64,000 bases of DNA, from contig OU452198.1 in assembly GCA_911728435.2 (NCBI GenBank), positions 29,045,902 to 29,109,901 of the forward strand, written 5' to 3'. Below are positions 45,788-56,358 of the stretch, piece by piece (position 1 is the first letter of the stretch; the number at the start of each line of letters is the position of its first letter). Both the position numbers and the translations under genes were made by a program. The DNA is from Apoderus coryli (Eukaryota > Arthropoda > Insecta > Coleoptera > Attelabidae). The notes beneath the pieces are model-generated. The model did no database searches, was not told the origin of the DNA, and saw nothing but the letters and a program-made list of their open reading frames with translations.

Positions 45788-46333
45788 TGTCTAATCCTAG
45801 ACATTATTTAAAATAAATAATATTTTTTTATTATTAGCTAAAAATTATACTACGACGCCTATGACTAAATATTCACAATTCTTCTAATAGTTTGCAATTT
45901 TTACTTAATTGCAATTTTTAAACGTTCCATATTTTACTTTCACTTTTCCCTTAGGTTGCATTTTTATATTAAATATTTGTACATAATAATGTAAATTAAA
46001 TTAGTAACAATTTTAGTTGTTTTCAGCATTATTTTGTATATAAATAGTTGATTAATTTTTAATAAAATCAGATTCAATCAAACATTGTTTCTCAATTAAA
46101 ACCACCACTGTTGCACAAGTCACCTTTATGCCTAGTAGGGGAGTGAGACTGCTCTTCCTAACAGTGGTTCCTAACTAACAAACCAACACTGTTGCACAAG
46201 TAACCCTTATGCCAAGTAGGGGAGTGAGACTGCTCTTCCTAACAGTGTTGCTTAACTATTACCGCTGCTCTCAGCCAACCAAGCGAGAGCAAAGTAATCT
46301 TCGGAGGGATAAAACTAAATCACTCTTCGAACA
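45788..46333 (+). repeat. BEL/Pao 5-prime LTR
   Basis: Begins TGTCTAATCC and ends TTCGAACA. Holds a TATATAAATAG box at 46037-46047, an AATAAA at 46061-46066, and an internal tandem duplication of about 80 bp (46100-46250), each unit bounded by ACTGTTG...AACAGTG dyads. Confidence 0.95.
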
Positions 46334-46334
46334 T

Positions 46335-46353
46335 TGGTCCTTCGAGCCGGATT
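46335..46353 (+). promoter_or_regulatory. Primer-binding site, tRNA-Tyr type
   Basis: TGGTCCTTCGAGCCGGATT, one base after the LTR, is the exact complement expected for the 3-prime end of eukaryotic tRNA-Tyr (which ends CCGGCTCGAAGGA plus CCA). Confidence 0.85.
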
Positions 46354-46393
46354 CAATTTCTTGGAACTTACAACTCCTTGAAAGTTGAATCTA

Positions 46394-46770
46394 CAAACAC
46401 ACATCCTTCGGTCCACAAGCGTCCAAGGAGCCACTAACAAACAACCCTCGGTCCACCAGCGTCCAGGGAGACAATTACAAACAGCCTTCGGTCTATCAGC
46501 GTCCAGGGAGACAATTACAAACAACTCTCGGTCCACCAGCGTCCAGGGAGAGAATTACAAACAGCCTTCTGTCCATCAGCGTCCAGGGAGACAATTACAA
46601 ACATCCTTTGGTCCATCAGCGTGCGGGGAGACAATTACAAACACCCCTCGGTCCACCAGAGTCCAGGGAGCCACTAACACAACATCCTTCAGTCCACAGC
46701 GTCCAAGGAGCCACTAACAAACAGCCTTCGGTCCACCAGCGTTCAAGGTGCTACCAACCAATAAACTTCG
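46394..46770 (+). repeat. 40 bp tandem repeat in BEL leader, about 9 units
   Basis: Units of the form TCGGTCCACCAGCGTCCAGG followed by GAGACAATTACAAACAGCCT lie between the primer site and the gag ATG. The repeated CTTCGGTCC recalls the primer-site sequence. Confidence 0.9.
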
Positions 46771-46797
46771 GTCGAATTTACGAACTATCCACTCACA

Positions 46798-49107
46798 ATG
46801 TCCATTACGACAGATGAACTCAACCAGCTAGCCAAGCTACAAGAGGAGCATGGGACACAGATTCTTCAACTCCTCACCAACGCCAAAAAGGACTCAGTTA
46901 AACGAAAAACTGAAACTTACATCGCCGACCGCCTACAACAAATAGAAGAAATTTGGAAAGCCGTCCAAAAAATCAATCAAAAAATACGAATACTGGATGT
47001 TCCAAACCATCCATATAATACAAAAAACTATTATCAACAAATCAAAGCCAAGTACGAAGAAGCAATACGATACCTCAACGAATGCCCTAAAGCCCAAACT
47101 TTGGAGGGTACTACGTCCGACGATGAAAAATCTAAGGACGCCAACGACAACCAACAATTACGCATCAAGAAACTAAACTTCAAGTTACGCAATCTTACCA
47201 ATACTATGGAACAGATGAGCCAAGACCTGTTGCAATCCAAAACCAAGAATCGCTACGAATCCCAATTGCACAAAATCCAGAAACAATGGGATGCTATCCA
47301 GGACCTTTACGAAGACATATCAATCCACAATACTACCCACTACGAAAATGACTACTTAGAAGAAATTCAAAACCAATACGAAGATATTATGGAACAAATG
47401 GAAATTAAAATTTCTGAAATGACCGAAACAACTTCTGAGCCCAACCGGGTAAATAGAACAACACTACCACAAATATCCATTCCAATGTTTACGGGAGGAT
47501 ATGAAAATTGGTCTACGTTCCACGACATATTTCTACGACTTGTACATGAAAACAATTTTTACACCAAAGCTGAAAAAATGCAGTTCTTGAAAACACACAC
47601 CCGTGGAGAAGCAAGTAAATTAATACAACACTTTAACACCACAGAAGCAAACTACGAAGCTGCTTGGGAACTTCTCAATAAGAGATATAAAAATCAGAGA
47701 CTCATTGACAAAATTTTACACTTACCAACAATTCAACAAGAATCCGCTGAAAAAATAAAACACATGCACGATGTCACCATGGAATGTATTCAAGCCATAT
47801 CAAACGTAGGAATCAATACAACATCTTGGGGTCCCATTATTATACGCATCCTCAGCCGTAAATGGGACTCTGAAACTAACAAGATATACGAACAAGACCC
47901 CCACGAAGTTCCGCAACTCAAGGACTTCATGAACTTCCTTGAAAAGAGATTCCAGTCTCTAGAAACTATTTGCTGCATAAGGAAAGGAACTACAATCATA
48001 AACAACGCATCATGTCGGTACTGCCATCAACCAAACCACGCTATCTACCAGTGCCAAAAGTTTAAAGACACAACAACATCAGAGCGAAACCATTTCATCC
48101 GGCTTCTGCCGGATGAAATGACGTTTCTACGTCTATGTTCAAACTGCATGACGCATGACGTGAGTAAAAGATGTTTTAGCCAGTTAAGGTGTCACATCTG
48201 TAGCCGTCAACATCATACATTATTACACGAAGAAAGATCAGTTAATCAGCAAAGAAATCCTTTAGCTAATAACAAACCAGCAACACGTTATCCATCAACT
48301 CATACCAGACCAAGAGAGTCGCAACCACAGCAACAACGAAATGGTACCAGTTCCAACCACTCATCAAGAGAAGAAAACACCGTTCTCCTCGCCACGGCAC
48401 TTGTTACTGTTGCCACGCCATTCAACGACAAGCAACTGTTACGAGTCCTCATCGACCAAGGATCACAGTCATCCTTAATTACAGAAGACGCAGCTCAACG
48501 ACTAGGACTTCCAAGAAAACGCGTCAAAGCAGAGGTTTTCGGAGTAGGGGATGGAAGCCCGAAAATATGCAACTCCACAATAGACGTAACAATCAAACCA
48601 AGATTTCCAAGCCTGTTCTCATGCCCGGTAAACATGCTAGTATTATCAAAATTGACACAGTCGTTGCCAAACCAACCAATATACATCGATAACAACGAGT
48701 TTCCAGAGAATGAGCTACTAGCGGATCCCACATATATGAAGCCAGGTCCCATAGATGCAATCATCGGTGCCAAAGAATATGCAACGCTTATTCAAAATGG
48801 AATAAAAAAGACGCACGACGGCCTTCTCAAACAAAACACACAGCTGGGCTGGATCATATCCGGTTCGGCTTTCACTGCAGAACCAAGGAATATTCAGGTC
48901 ATCAGTATGATCACGTGTATGGAAGAAGACAAACAACTCACGAAATTTTGGGAAATAGAAGAAGTCAGCTCACCACAATATTATAACGATGAAGACCGAT
49001 CCTGTGAAGAATTTTACGACAAAACAACTATGCGAGACATCGATGGTAGCTTCACCGTTAGGATTCCATTCAAAGATCAAGCTTGTCTGGGAGAGTCTAA
49101 ACCATGA
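46798..49107 (+). CDS. BEL/Pao Gag and protease
   Basis: A 769-codon open frame ends at a TGA at 49105-49107 in the same frame as the pol part, so in an intact element this would be one polyprotein. Residues 1-215 are charged and helical (coiled-coil-like). About 225-390 is the BEL/Pao gag region (IPMFTGGYENWSTFHDIFL; the DUF1759 type). Zinc-knuckle-like cysteines follow (CRYCHQPNHAIYQC; CSNC; CHIC). The aspartic protease (Pao family, DUF1758 type) has its active site at VLIDQGSQSSLI and continues to GWIISGSAF. It would assemble the particle and process the polyprotein. The TGA most likely is a point mutation; readthrough cannot be excluded. Confidence 0.93.
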   Translation: MSITTDELNQLAKLQEEHGTQILQLLTNAKKDSVKRKTETYIADRLQQIEEIWKAVQKINQKIRILDVPNHPYNTKNYYQQIKAKYEEAIRYLNECPKAQTLEGTTSDDEKSKDANDNQQLRIKKLNFKLRNLTNTMEQMSQDLLQSKTKNRYESQLHKIQKQWDAIQDLYEDISIHNTTHYENDYLEEIQNQYEDIMEQMEIKISEMTETTSEPNRVNRTTLPQISIPMFTGGYENWSTFHDIFLRLVHENNFYTKAEKMQFLKTHTRGEASKLIQHFNTTEANYEAAWELLNKRYKNQRLIDKILHLPTIQQESAEKIKHMHDVTMECIQAISNVGINTTSWGPIIIRILSRKWDSETNKIYEQDPHEVPQLKDFMNFLEKRFQSLETICCIRKGTTIINNASCRYCHQPNHAIYQCQKFKDTTTSERNHFIRLLPDEMTFLRLCSNCMTHDVSKRCFSQLRCHICSRQHHTLLHEERSVNQQRNPLANNKPATRYPSTHTRPRESQPQQQRNGTSSNHSSREENTVLLATALVTVATPFNDKQLLRVLIDQGSQSSLITEDAAQRLGLPRKRVKAEVFGVGDGSPKICNSTIDVTIKPRFPSLFSCPVNMLVLSKLTQSLPNQPIYIDNNEFPENELLADPTYMKPGPIDAIIGAKEYATLIQNGIKKTHDGLLKQNTQLGWIISGSAFTAEPRNIQVISMITCMEEDKQLTKFWEIEEVSSPQYYNDEDRSCEEFYDKTTMRDIDGSFTVRIPFKDQACLGESKP

Positions 49108-50733
49108 GCTGCTGCGAGACTCATTAATCTCGAAAAGAAGCTAGCACAAAATCCAACACTAAAAGAAGAATATAATACATTTATGAAAGAATATTTAGAA
49201 CTGGGTCATATGAGAAAAGTTCCCCGCAATGAAGTAAATCAAGGAAACTATTACATACCTCATCAACCTGTATATAGAGAATCCAGTACAACAACAAAAT
49301 TAAGAGTTGTATTTGACGCCTCAAGTAAAACATCAAATAATGTCAGTCTCAATGACATTATGTACACTGGTCCGAAACTTCAACAAGATCTATCTGAAAT
49401 ACTTATCAGATGGAGAAAATACAAGATAGCAATTACGGCAGATATAGAAAAAATGTACAGACAAATAAAAATCAACAAAGAAGATCAACGTTTTCAAAGA
49501 ATCCTTTGGAGATTTGACATTTCACAACCTATCTACGAATACGAACTTACCACTGTAACATATGGTACTGCAGCAGCACCTTACTTAGCGATCAAAACAC
49601 TACAAACCCTAGCAAAAATGGAAGAATTAAGATTTCCAGAAGCCAGTCAAATTACTCTAAGAGACTTTTACGTAGACGATATCCTATCTGGTGCAGACAG
49701 CATATTTTCTGCACTACAACTACAAAAACAACTGCTAACATTATTAAAATCCGGGGGATTCAATCTTCGAAAATGGTTTAGTAACAATAACAATTTACTA
49801 GAATCCTTACCTCCTGAATATAGAGATCAGTCAGCAATTGAGCTACCGCATGAACATAAATCACTGGGTATATTATGGTCACTAACAGACGATACATTCA
49901 GATTTCAAGTACATTTATCTGAAACTCCATTGTTAACTAAAAGATTTATTCTCTCAGAAATATCCAAATATTTCGACCCAATGGGGTGGTTAGCTGCAAT
50001 ATTCATCAAAACCAAATTATTAATCCAAGAACTATGGTGCGAAAAACTCGAATGGGATCATGAAGTTGACAGTGAAATAAAAATTCGGTGGAAAATATTT
50101 CAAGACCAAATCAAAGCGATAGAAGAATTAAAAATTCCTAGATGGATTCACACTACCAATGCTATATTAGAATTGCACGGCTTTTGTGACGCATCTGAGA
50201 AGGCTTATGGTGCAGTTATTTATAGCCGATGTATCACTGACACCAACATTATAATTACACCACTACATGCAAAGTCCAAAGTAGCTCCAATTAAAACAAA
50301 ATCAACGATAGCCATTATCTGTAATGGGACGCGGGAAGATGTTGCAATAAATGCAACAGGTATATTACAGATCACTGAAGAATGCATTATCAAAACAAAC
50401 AAAAATATACTGACTCCAAGAAGACATATAACAGTTCCAATTGTGACTAGTTATTTTAAAGCAGTCCGTAAAGATATAAATAGCACGATCAGCATTCACT
50501 CTACAACAATACTAACAAAGGAACCAGTTTACGGAATATCTGACAGCATCAACAACTTATTTGAGGAACAACAGAAAATTCAAAATGAAATCAATGATAC
50601 ATCATGGAAAAAACTTCATCATCATACATTAATTACTAGCAGTCTCACAACATTTGGAATTATCATTGGAGTTGTTGCAACATGGTCAACATATATATAT
50701 ACACTATATTCGAAAACACCGACGACGACGTAA
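49108..50733 (+). pseudogene. BEL/Pao RT-RNaseH fused in frame to env C-terminus
   Basis: Coding continues in frame after the TGA. RT motifs: LRVVFDASSKTS, AITADIEKMYRQIKI (catalytic Asp), VTYGTAAAPYLAIKTL and DFYVDDILSGA (YVDD). RNase H begins with LHGFCDASEKAYGAVIY and AKSKVAPIK. At about 50300 the sequence switches, without a frame break, to what looks like the end of an envelope glycoprotein: CNGT and NAT glycosylation sites, an ECIIKTN segment, and a transmembrane stretch LTTFGIIIGVVATWSTYIY. The rest of RNase H, the whole integrase and most of env are therefore deleted. The basic cytoplasmic tail seems to continue in another frame (about 50700-50860). Such env-bearing BEL elements are known in insects; this copy cannot integrate by itself. 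Confidence 0.85.
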
Positions 50734-50862
50734 GCTTCAGTCATTGAGATCATCAATTTTGGAACGACGCTTTAGAAGAGGTAGTAGTCGAAAAAGAGAG
50801 ACTAGAAACAACACGGAACCACTAGAGCAGACCTACTCCACGCCAATGGAGAGACGCCAGAA

Positions 50863-51408
50863 TGTCTAATCCTAGACATTATTTAAAATAAATAATATTT
50901 TTTTATTATTAGCTAAAAATTATACTACGACGCCTATGACTAAATATTCACAATTCTTCTAATAGTTTGCAATTTTTACTTAATTGCAATTTTTAAACGT
51001 TCCATATTTTACTTTCACTTTTACCTTAGGTTGCATTTTTATATTAAATATTTGTACATAATAATGTAAATTAAATTAGTAACAATTTTAGCTGTTTTCA
51101 GCATTATTTTGTATATAAATAGTTGATTAATTTTTAATAAAATCAGATTCAATCAAACATTGTTTCTCAATTAAAACCACCACTGTTGCACAAGTCACCT
51201 TTATGCCTAGTAGGGGAGTGAGACTGCTCTTCCTAACAGTGGTTCCTAACTAACAAACCAACACTGTTGCACAAGTAACCCTTATGCCAAGTAGGGGAGT
51301 GAGACTGCTCTTCCTAACAGTGTTGCTTAACTATTACCGCTGCTCTCAGCCAACCAAGCGAGAGCAAAGTAATCTTCGGAGGGATAAAACTAAATCACCC
51401 TTCGAACA
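50863..51408 (+). repeat. BEL/Pao 3-prime LTR
   Basis: Same length as the 5-prime LTR, with differences at only about three sites (for example CCCTTAGG/ACCTTAGG, TAGTTG/TAGCTG and CACTCTTCG/CACCCTTCG). Followed by the GTGG target duplication. Confidence 0.95.
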
Positions 51409-51412
51409 GTGG

Positions 51413-53615
51413 AATATACTTCTTTTATTCATATCATTATCACTCCTCGTTTCAAATTTTTTCAGTGTCACACATACGAAACCAAATAATATATGGTAAT
51501 CGATACAAAAAGCAGTAAACAGTAAGATTTTACTTTTCCGCCCAGGGAAAGTATTGTCAACGAGCTAAAAAAAATTGAGGTAAAGACGGGTATAACCATG
51601 TTGAAGCTCCTAAGATGATTAAGATGGAAGCCTTTCTGTCTGTGTGTCTGTATGTATTCTTCCACGATAGCGCCTAAACGCTTTAACCAATTGAGGTAAA
51701 TTTTGGTGGATTTGGGGGAGTCCTAGGATGAACCCGTTAGTTTTAAATTAAAGAAGTAATCCATTGGATGCAGTGGAGTGTAATATAATTACAATAAAAA
51801 TACATACATCGTCTTCACTAATAAAATTGTATGTAAGATTCGTTTTTTATAATATGGGACATGTTTCGGAGTCCCGCTCCATCATCAGCCTAAAAGGCAA
51901 CAACATAAATTCTTAACATAACTAACTACAGTTTTACAAAAGAGAAATAGTAACCAATCAATTTACAACCCTTAATTTTAAATCTTAAATTTTAAACAAA
52001 CACACGGGCAAGGCCCCTGTATACTAAGTTGGAATTTAAAAATTAAGGATGAGAAAGCATACATTTAGGTGGTATATCTATATAAATAAAAACATTAGTT
52101 TTTGGTTGAAATCGCTTTAGCCCTGTGATAGGGGTGCATACATCCATTTTAAGAGCAGTAGGGGTCGAGTGATACATCATTTAAAAGCATTTTTTATCTG
52201 CTTTACAGCAATAGGTTACCTCTACTATTATTATAAATCGCCTTTAAAATTTGAGCAATTAGGTAGTTGGTTTATATATATTTATAGTTCATATCGAAAC
52301 TTTTAGAACTTAATTTGCATAATCATTGGAGTCGCCAGTGGTAGAGTGCGGGCTTTACATGCGGAAGGTCCTGGGCAATTTTTTTTATTTCTAATTTTTG
52401 AATAAAGTAGTTAGTTTATTAGGTTAGTTTATTGGAAATAATAAAAATAATACAATTATAATAATAGTAATTATTAATATTCTATTTCGGCACACAGGTC
52501 ATATATTTTATATTATTTTGTTGGGAAAGTTCTGAGGCGACACAACCGATTTTTTTGATTTTGACGGCTAAAAATAAATACAAAGCTTGTGAGTTGTGAC
52601 ACATCATTGCAATTGGGAAAAAAATGCAAACATATGACGTAAAGATAGGGTGTTCCATGTTAAAAATACCAACTTTGGGCTTAATCTCAGAAACGGATCC
52701 CCAGAAAATTATTCTGGGAATGCCACTGAATTCCGAGAAAAAGTATTTATCAAAAACCGGTTTCACATTTTTAGTATTTTACAAATAAGACAACGAATTT
52801 GTCTTGGTTCGAAGATAAATTTGCTCCAGTACTTTATTAGTTTGTTTTTTTGCAGGAAACGTCCTTAAGCCTTCGATATCTCAAATATTTAGTATTTTAA
52901 TGTCAGCACATGATTCACAAATCATTTTTAAATTACTCTCCAGTTGTTCGACCAATAATAGAATGAACTGTATATCCAACGTTCAAATGTAATCTATTGC
53001 TTAATAGATTATTTGTTTTCCGGTTTTTCCATTAAACGATTTATAGGGGTTGGGCTCTATCTGAAAAAACACAAGCATTTAAAAATTGGTTTAACCAAAA
53101 CTAGCAGCTAAATAATTGTTAAAACGTGTATCTATACCATGCAAATTGGAAATTTACTGTGATATTGTGTTAATAGTGGATCGGTTTTTAAAAATCTAGT
53201 TTTTCGATTTAACAGTATGATAGGACCATACTAAAAAGCACTATATTATAGCAGGTCTTACATGTTTCAAAATGTTCGCCACAATTAAAGTGAAATGAGC
53301 TAAGCATTAGCAGCCCATATTCACCCGTACCAATTAGTAAAGGTAGGCAAAATGTACAATTCTTACTATTATTAAAGGACAAGTAATACATATTACAACC
53401 TAGTAAAGCTTCCCTGAAAACAGGATATAAAACTATAACTTCCAAACGTAAACTCTAACGGCAATATAAAAAAATACAATAATAATGTATGGACGGATTA
53501 CTTCTTTAAACAATATAGTAAAGATAACTTATATTATAATCTAATAAAATTATTGGAAAATGAGTCGGTCAGTGTTTAATTAAACCACCTTCACAGGCTC
53601 TACAATAAAGGGACA
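51413..53615. other. No gene; remnants of dispersed repeats
   Basis: 51500-51720 resembles the CTGTCTGT dispersed repeat of 30140. 51840-51900 is a Penelope end (below). 51748-51762 (TTAAAGAAGTAATCC) has an exact inverted partner at 53495-53509. 52480-52880 is of the CAGGGTG-transposon interior style. No coding sequence is recognised. Confidence 0.45.
51864..51888 (-). ncRNA. Hammerhead-ribozyme-like motif
   Basis: The minus strand reads CTGATGA, an extra T, GGAG-loop-CTCC, then GAAACATGTCC. This is the cleanest short-stem copy in the window. Confidence 0.5.
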
Positions 53616-54540
53616 TATAACAGGTCATTCAATAAGTCCGTAGGATGAGTGAGAAAAACAAAATTTTGACAATACTCGATTTTATTATTCAACATAGTTG
53701 CCTTAGAGGGCAATACAACGAGTATAGCGATTTTCCAACTTTTCGATACCACTTTTATTGAAGGATTTCTCTTTCTCGTCAACATAGGTTGACGCGATTA
53801 CATCATCATTGGACTTAAATTTCTTTACAGCTAGCATTCTCTTGAAATCTGAAAACAGGAAAAAGTCACTGGGGGCTAAATCTGGAGAATACGGTAGGTG
53901 GGTAAGCAATTCCAAGCCCAATTCATTCAATGTTGCCATGGTTTTCATATATTTGTGACACGGTGCATTCTCTTGGTGACACAACACCTTATCAACAGAC
54001 TGTTGCGAATTTGCTCGCTTTGGAATCGGTTCGTCGATTGCTGTCCACTCAGCTGACTGTCTTTTGGATTATGGTGTGTAATCGTGAAGCCATGTTTCAT
54101 CCATTGTCACATATCGACGATAGAATTCCATTTTATTGCGCTTTAACAGCGCCAAACACTCCTCTGAAGCATCAATTCGTTGTTGTTTTTGGTCTACTGT
54201 GAGCTCACGCGGCACTCACTTTGCACTGAGCTAGCTCGTGCACCTTCAATTTACGATCGTTCAAAATCAATTTGTGAAGTTTCTGACGCTTTCTGGAATA
54301 ACAGCCTCATTTGGGCGTCCACTGCGCTCTGCAGCATTTGTGCTGGTACGACAACGTTTAAATTCAGCAATGCACTTATCTACCATTTGTGTCGTTGGAG
54401 CAGCGTTCGGATAATGTTTATCAAGCCTATTGTTTGGTTTCCACTGTATTTTTTTTTCATTGTCCATAGCAAGCTGAATGAGACACCGAATAGACAAAAA
54501 CAAACCAGCCGTGGTACCATAAGTAACCTACTACTACTTC
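53616..54540 (-). mobile_element. Decayed mariner element
   Basis: The left end AACAGGTCATTCAATAAGTC follows TATA and looks like a mariner TIR. The right end is not clear; a diverged candidate lies at 54515-54540. It contains the transposase pseudogene on the minus strand and is unrelated in sequence to the intact mariner at 3397-4728. Confidence 0.75.
53700..54476 (-). pseudogene. Mariner transposase pseudogene
   Basis: From an ATG near 54474 (MDNEKKIQW) the frame reads a degenerate N-terminus with RRCRTSTNAAERSGRPN-like hinge. Then, after frameshifts and a deletion, come MEFYRRYVTMDETWLHDYTP (first catalytic Asp kept), HQENAPCHKY (second Asp of HHDNAPAH lost), LLTHLPYSPDLAPSDFFLF (third Asp kept) and the C-terminal KLENRYTRCIAL. 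The motif set is closest to the mellifera-type mariners. Multiple stops: dead. Confidence 0.85.
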
Positions 54541-55008
54541 TCCAGAGTGTCGAAAGGACTCACAGTGGGGTATTTGGCCAATTTAGCAAGACAAAATTAT
54601 ACAAGAAAGACACTAAGTGCAAAACAGGTTCTAACAGTAAGGTTGGTTGTATAATTACTAAAATTGATAAATTAGCTAAGTTTTCTTACACAACGTAAAT
54701 ATACAGGGTGTCCTTGGCAAATATAACAAGAAAACATCTAGGAGAAAATATTAAATACAAAATAGTTTTATAATGATCAAAAATATGGGTCAAATAGATT
54801 ATTAAAAAAAAAAAACATGGTGTTTTGTAATTTGGGGTGTTTGGTGTATGTAACTTGATTAAAACACTGGTTACGGTATTGACAAAATTAAATATTTAAT
54901 TACAGAACTTAATATGAATTTCGTATATTGAAGTACATTATTTACAATCATTACTAAACTTAAAATATATATACAGTGTGCCACAAGAACAATGATGGCC
55001 GCCACAAG

Positions 55009-55045
55009 CACAGATCTAGAAGAAAATCGAGTTTCTAGATCTGTG
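55009..55045. repeat. Perfect 13 bp-arm hairpin
   Basis: CACAGATCTAGAA, 11 nt loop, TTCTAGATCTGTG. Inside the CAGTGGGG element. Confidence 0.9.
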
Positions 55046-55233
55046 GCCACAAGTGTACCAAACATTTTCACCACTTTAGAAAAATTCTAGGGGAAAGATA
55101 TTAATTGAAAATTAGTTACGTTTTTTTTTACAAATTTATCCATATACAGGATGTTCCAATTCTGACACCAACATACAACTAGCTTAGTTCTAAAAAAAAA
55201 AATATGCAAACATAATTAGAGCCGCTAGGGGAG

Positions 55234-55745
55234 TTATTTGGCCTTTATCTTCTTCTTCGTTCGATTATGTTGTGTAAGATTTTTAATATTTTTCCCACAG
55301 GTAGGAGTGCTAGCAATATTTTTTAAAACCTGTGCGGCATCTCTTTTTCCTGTAGACTGGAGCTGACTGTGTGTAGCAAATAAAATCTCACTGCAGCTTA
55401 CATTGCTTCTTAACTGTTCTGTTTTTCGCAACTTAGTGCGATCACTTGCAAGCTCAAATGCTTTTATTGGACGATCTGCAGCCTGCTTTGGTAATTTGGG
55501 TAGTCAAGCCAATTTGTATTTTTTATCTAAGAACGTCTTTTCGTTATAGTGATCAGCTGTCCATTTGCTTTTCATCTAGGATTTAAAATAAGAAAATTTT
55601 ATTTTAACGTCTTTCATATTTTCTTCGGAATAATGGAATCGATTTTGCAGATGATGAAGAATAAAATCGTGGATATCCATATCAGTTTGTTCTCGCATAA
55701 TGTTGAATAACTCCCTTTTAGTGATTAGAGTCACAAATGATGGGT
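55234..55745 (-). pseudogene. Unrecognised two-exon gene, exon 2 (two stops)
   Basis: A TTTTTTTTATAG acceptor opens this 512 nt exon in the phase left by exon 1 (G plus AC gives Asp). It reads PSFVTLITKRELFNIMREQ, then MDIHDFILHHLQNRFHYS, KSKWTADHYNEKTFLDKKY, PIKAFELASDRTKLRKTEQL, CSEILFATHSQLQSTGKRDA and AQVLKNIAS, ending at a TAA at 55234-55236. Two in-frame stops interrupt it (TAG before MKSKW, TGA in LA-stop-LPK), each one base from TGG. The (F/A)FE-x-x-SxRTKxRKTexLR block resembles multicopy hypothetical proteins I associate with insect transposons, but I cannot name a domain or function. About 170 codons. Confidence 0.6.
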
Positions 55746-56336
55746 CTATAAAAAAAAATATATTGATGATGTTATAATCTATTCGAAACGTTAAAACATT
55801 TTTTTTATTTTAAATGAATATTTGCAATAAAAATATCCAACACTTTTATTGATAAGGTATTATTATTATTATTATTAGAGAAGTTTCAACTTTAGGTTTT
55901 TAAAGAATATTAAATCCAATGAGACAAAAAACTATGGCAACCTCTATTTTTGTATTAAAATAGACATAAACTATAATAGTTTTAAAAACAATTTATATCA
56001 AAATAATTTTCGATTTGCAATTTTTTTTTAATTATGTATTTCGAACATAGTGCATAAAAATAGTGATGATTTCTTGGACACAGTGTATTATTAGAATGCC
56101 GAATTCACTAAAAAACCGGATGAGAATTTCATTGAGCTTGAAAGCAGAATAACTATATTTCATTTTAAAGTAAAAATTATAGCTGGGACTCGCTTGGAGA
56201 TATAACAAATTTCTTACGGTTTTTTAAGTTCCTTATAAAAAGTAAGAAATAAAAACACTATTTTTGTCAAATATGATTATTAACAAAAGAAAAGTAAATA
56301 AAAGTGTACTTATGTACTATATATAACATAACTTAC

Positions 56337-56358
56337 CTGAAAGACTAGATTCCATCAT
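56337..56358 (-). CDS. Unrecognised two-exon gene, exon 1
   Basis: Minus-strand ATG ATG and five more codons (MMESSLS) plus one base run into a GTAAGT donor (56331-56336). The phase fits exon 2 across a 591 nt intron. The exon is very short, so the call rests on donor quality, phase agreement and position just inside the TIR of the element. Confidence 0.5.

Larger units (their letters stand above)
45788..51408 (+). mobile_element. BEL/Pao LTR retrotransposon, internally deleted (5.6 kb)
   Basis: Two 546 bp LTRs (45788-46333, 50863-51408) flank gag-protease-RT-RNaseH coding fused to the end of an env gene. The flanks are GTGG on both sides (45784-45787, 51409-51412), a 4 bp target duplication. 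The LTRs differ at only about three positions, so insertion is recent. Integrase is missing, so the copy is not autonomous. Confidence 0.95.

Noticed and set aside
46385..46817. Open frames of 110 and 69 codons in the BEL leader
   Set aside because: Produced by the 40 bp tandem repeat; located before the gag ATG and not conserved protein.
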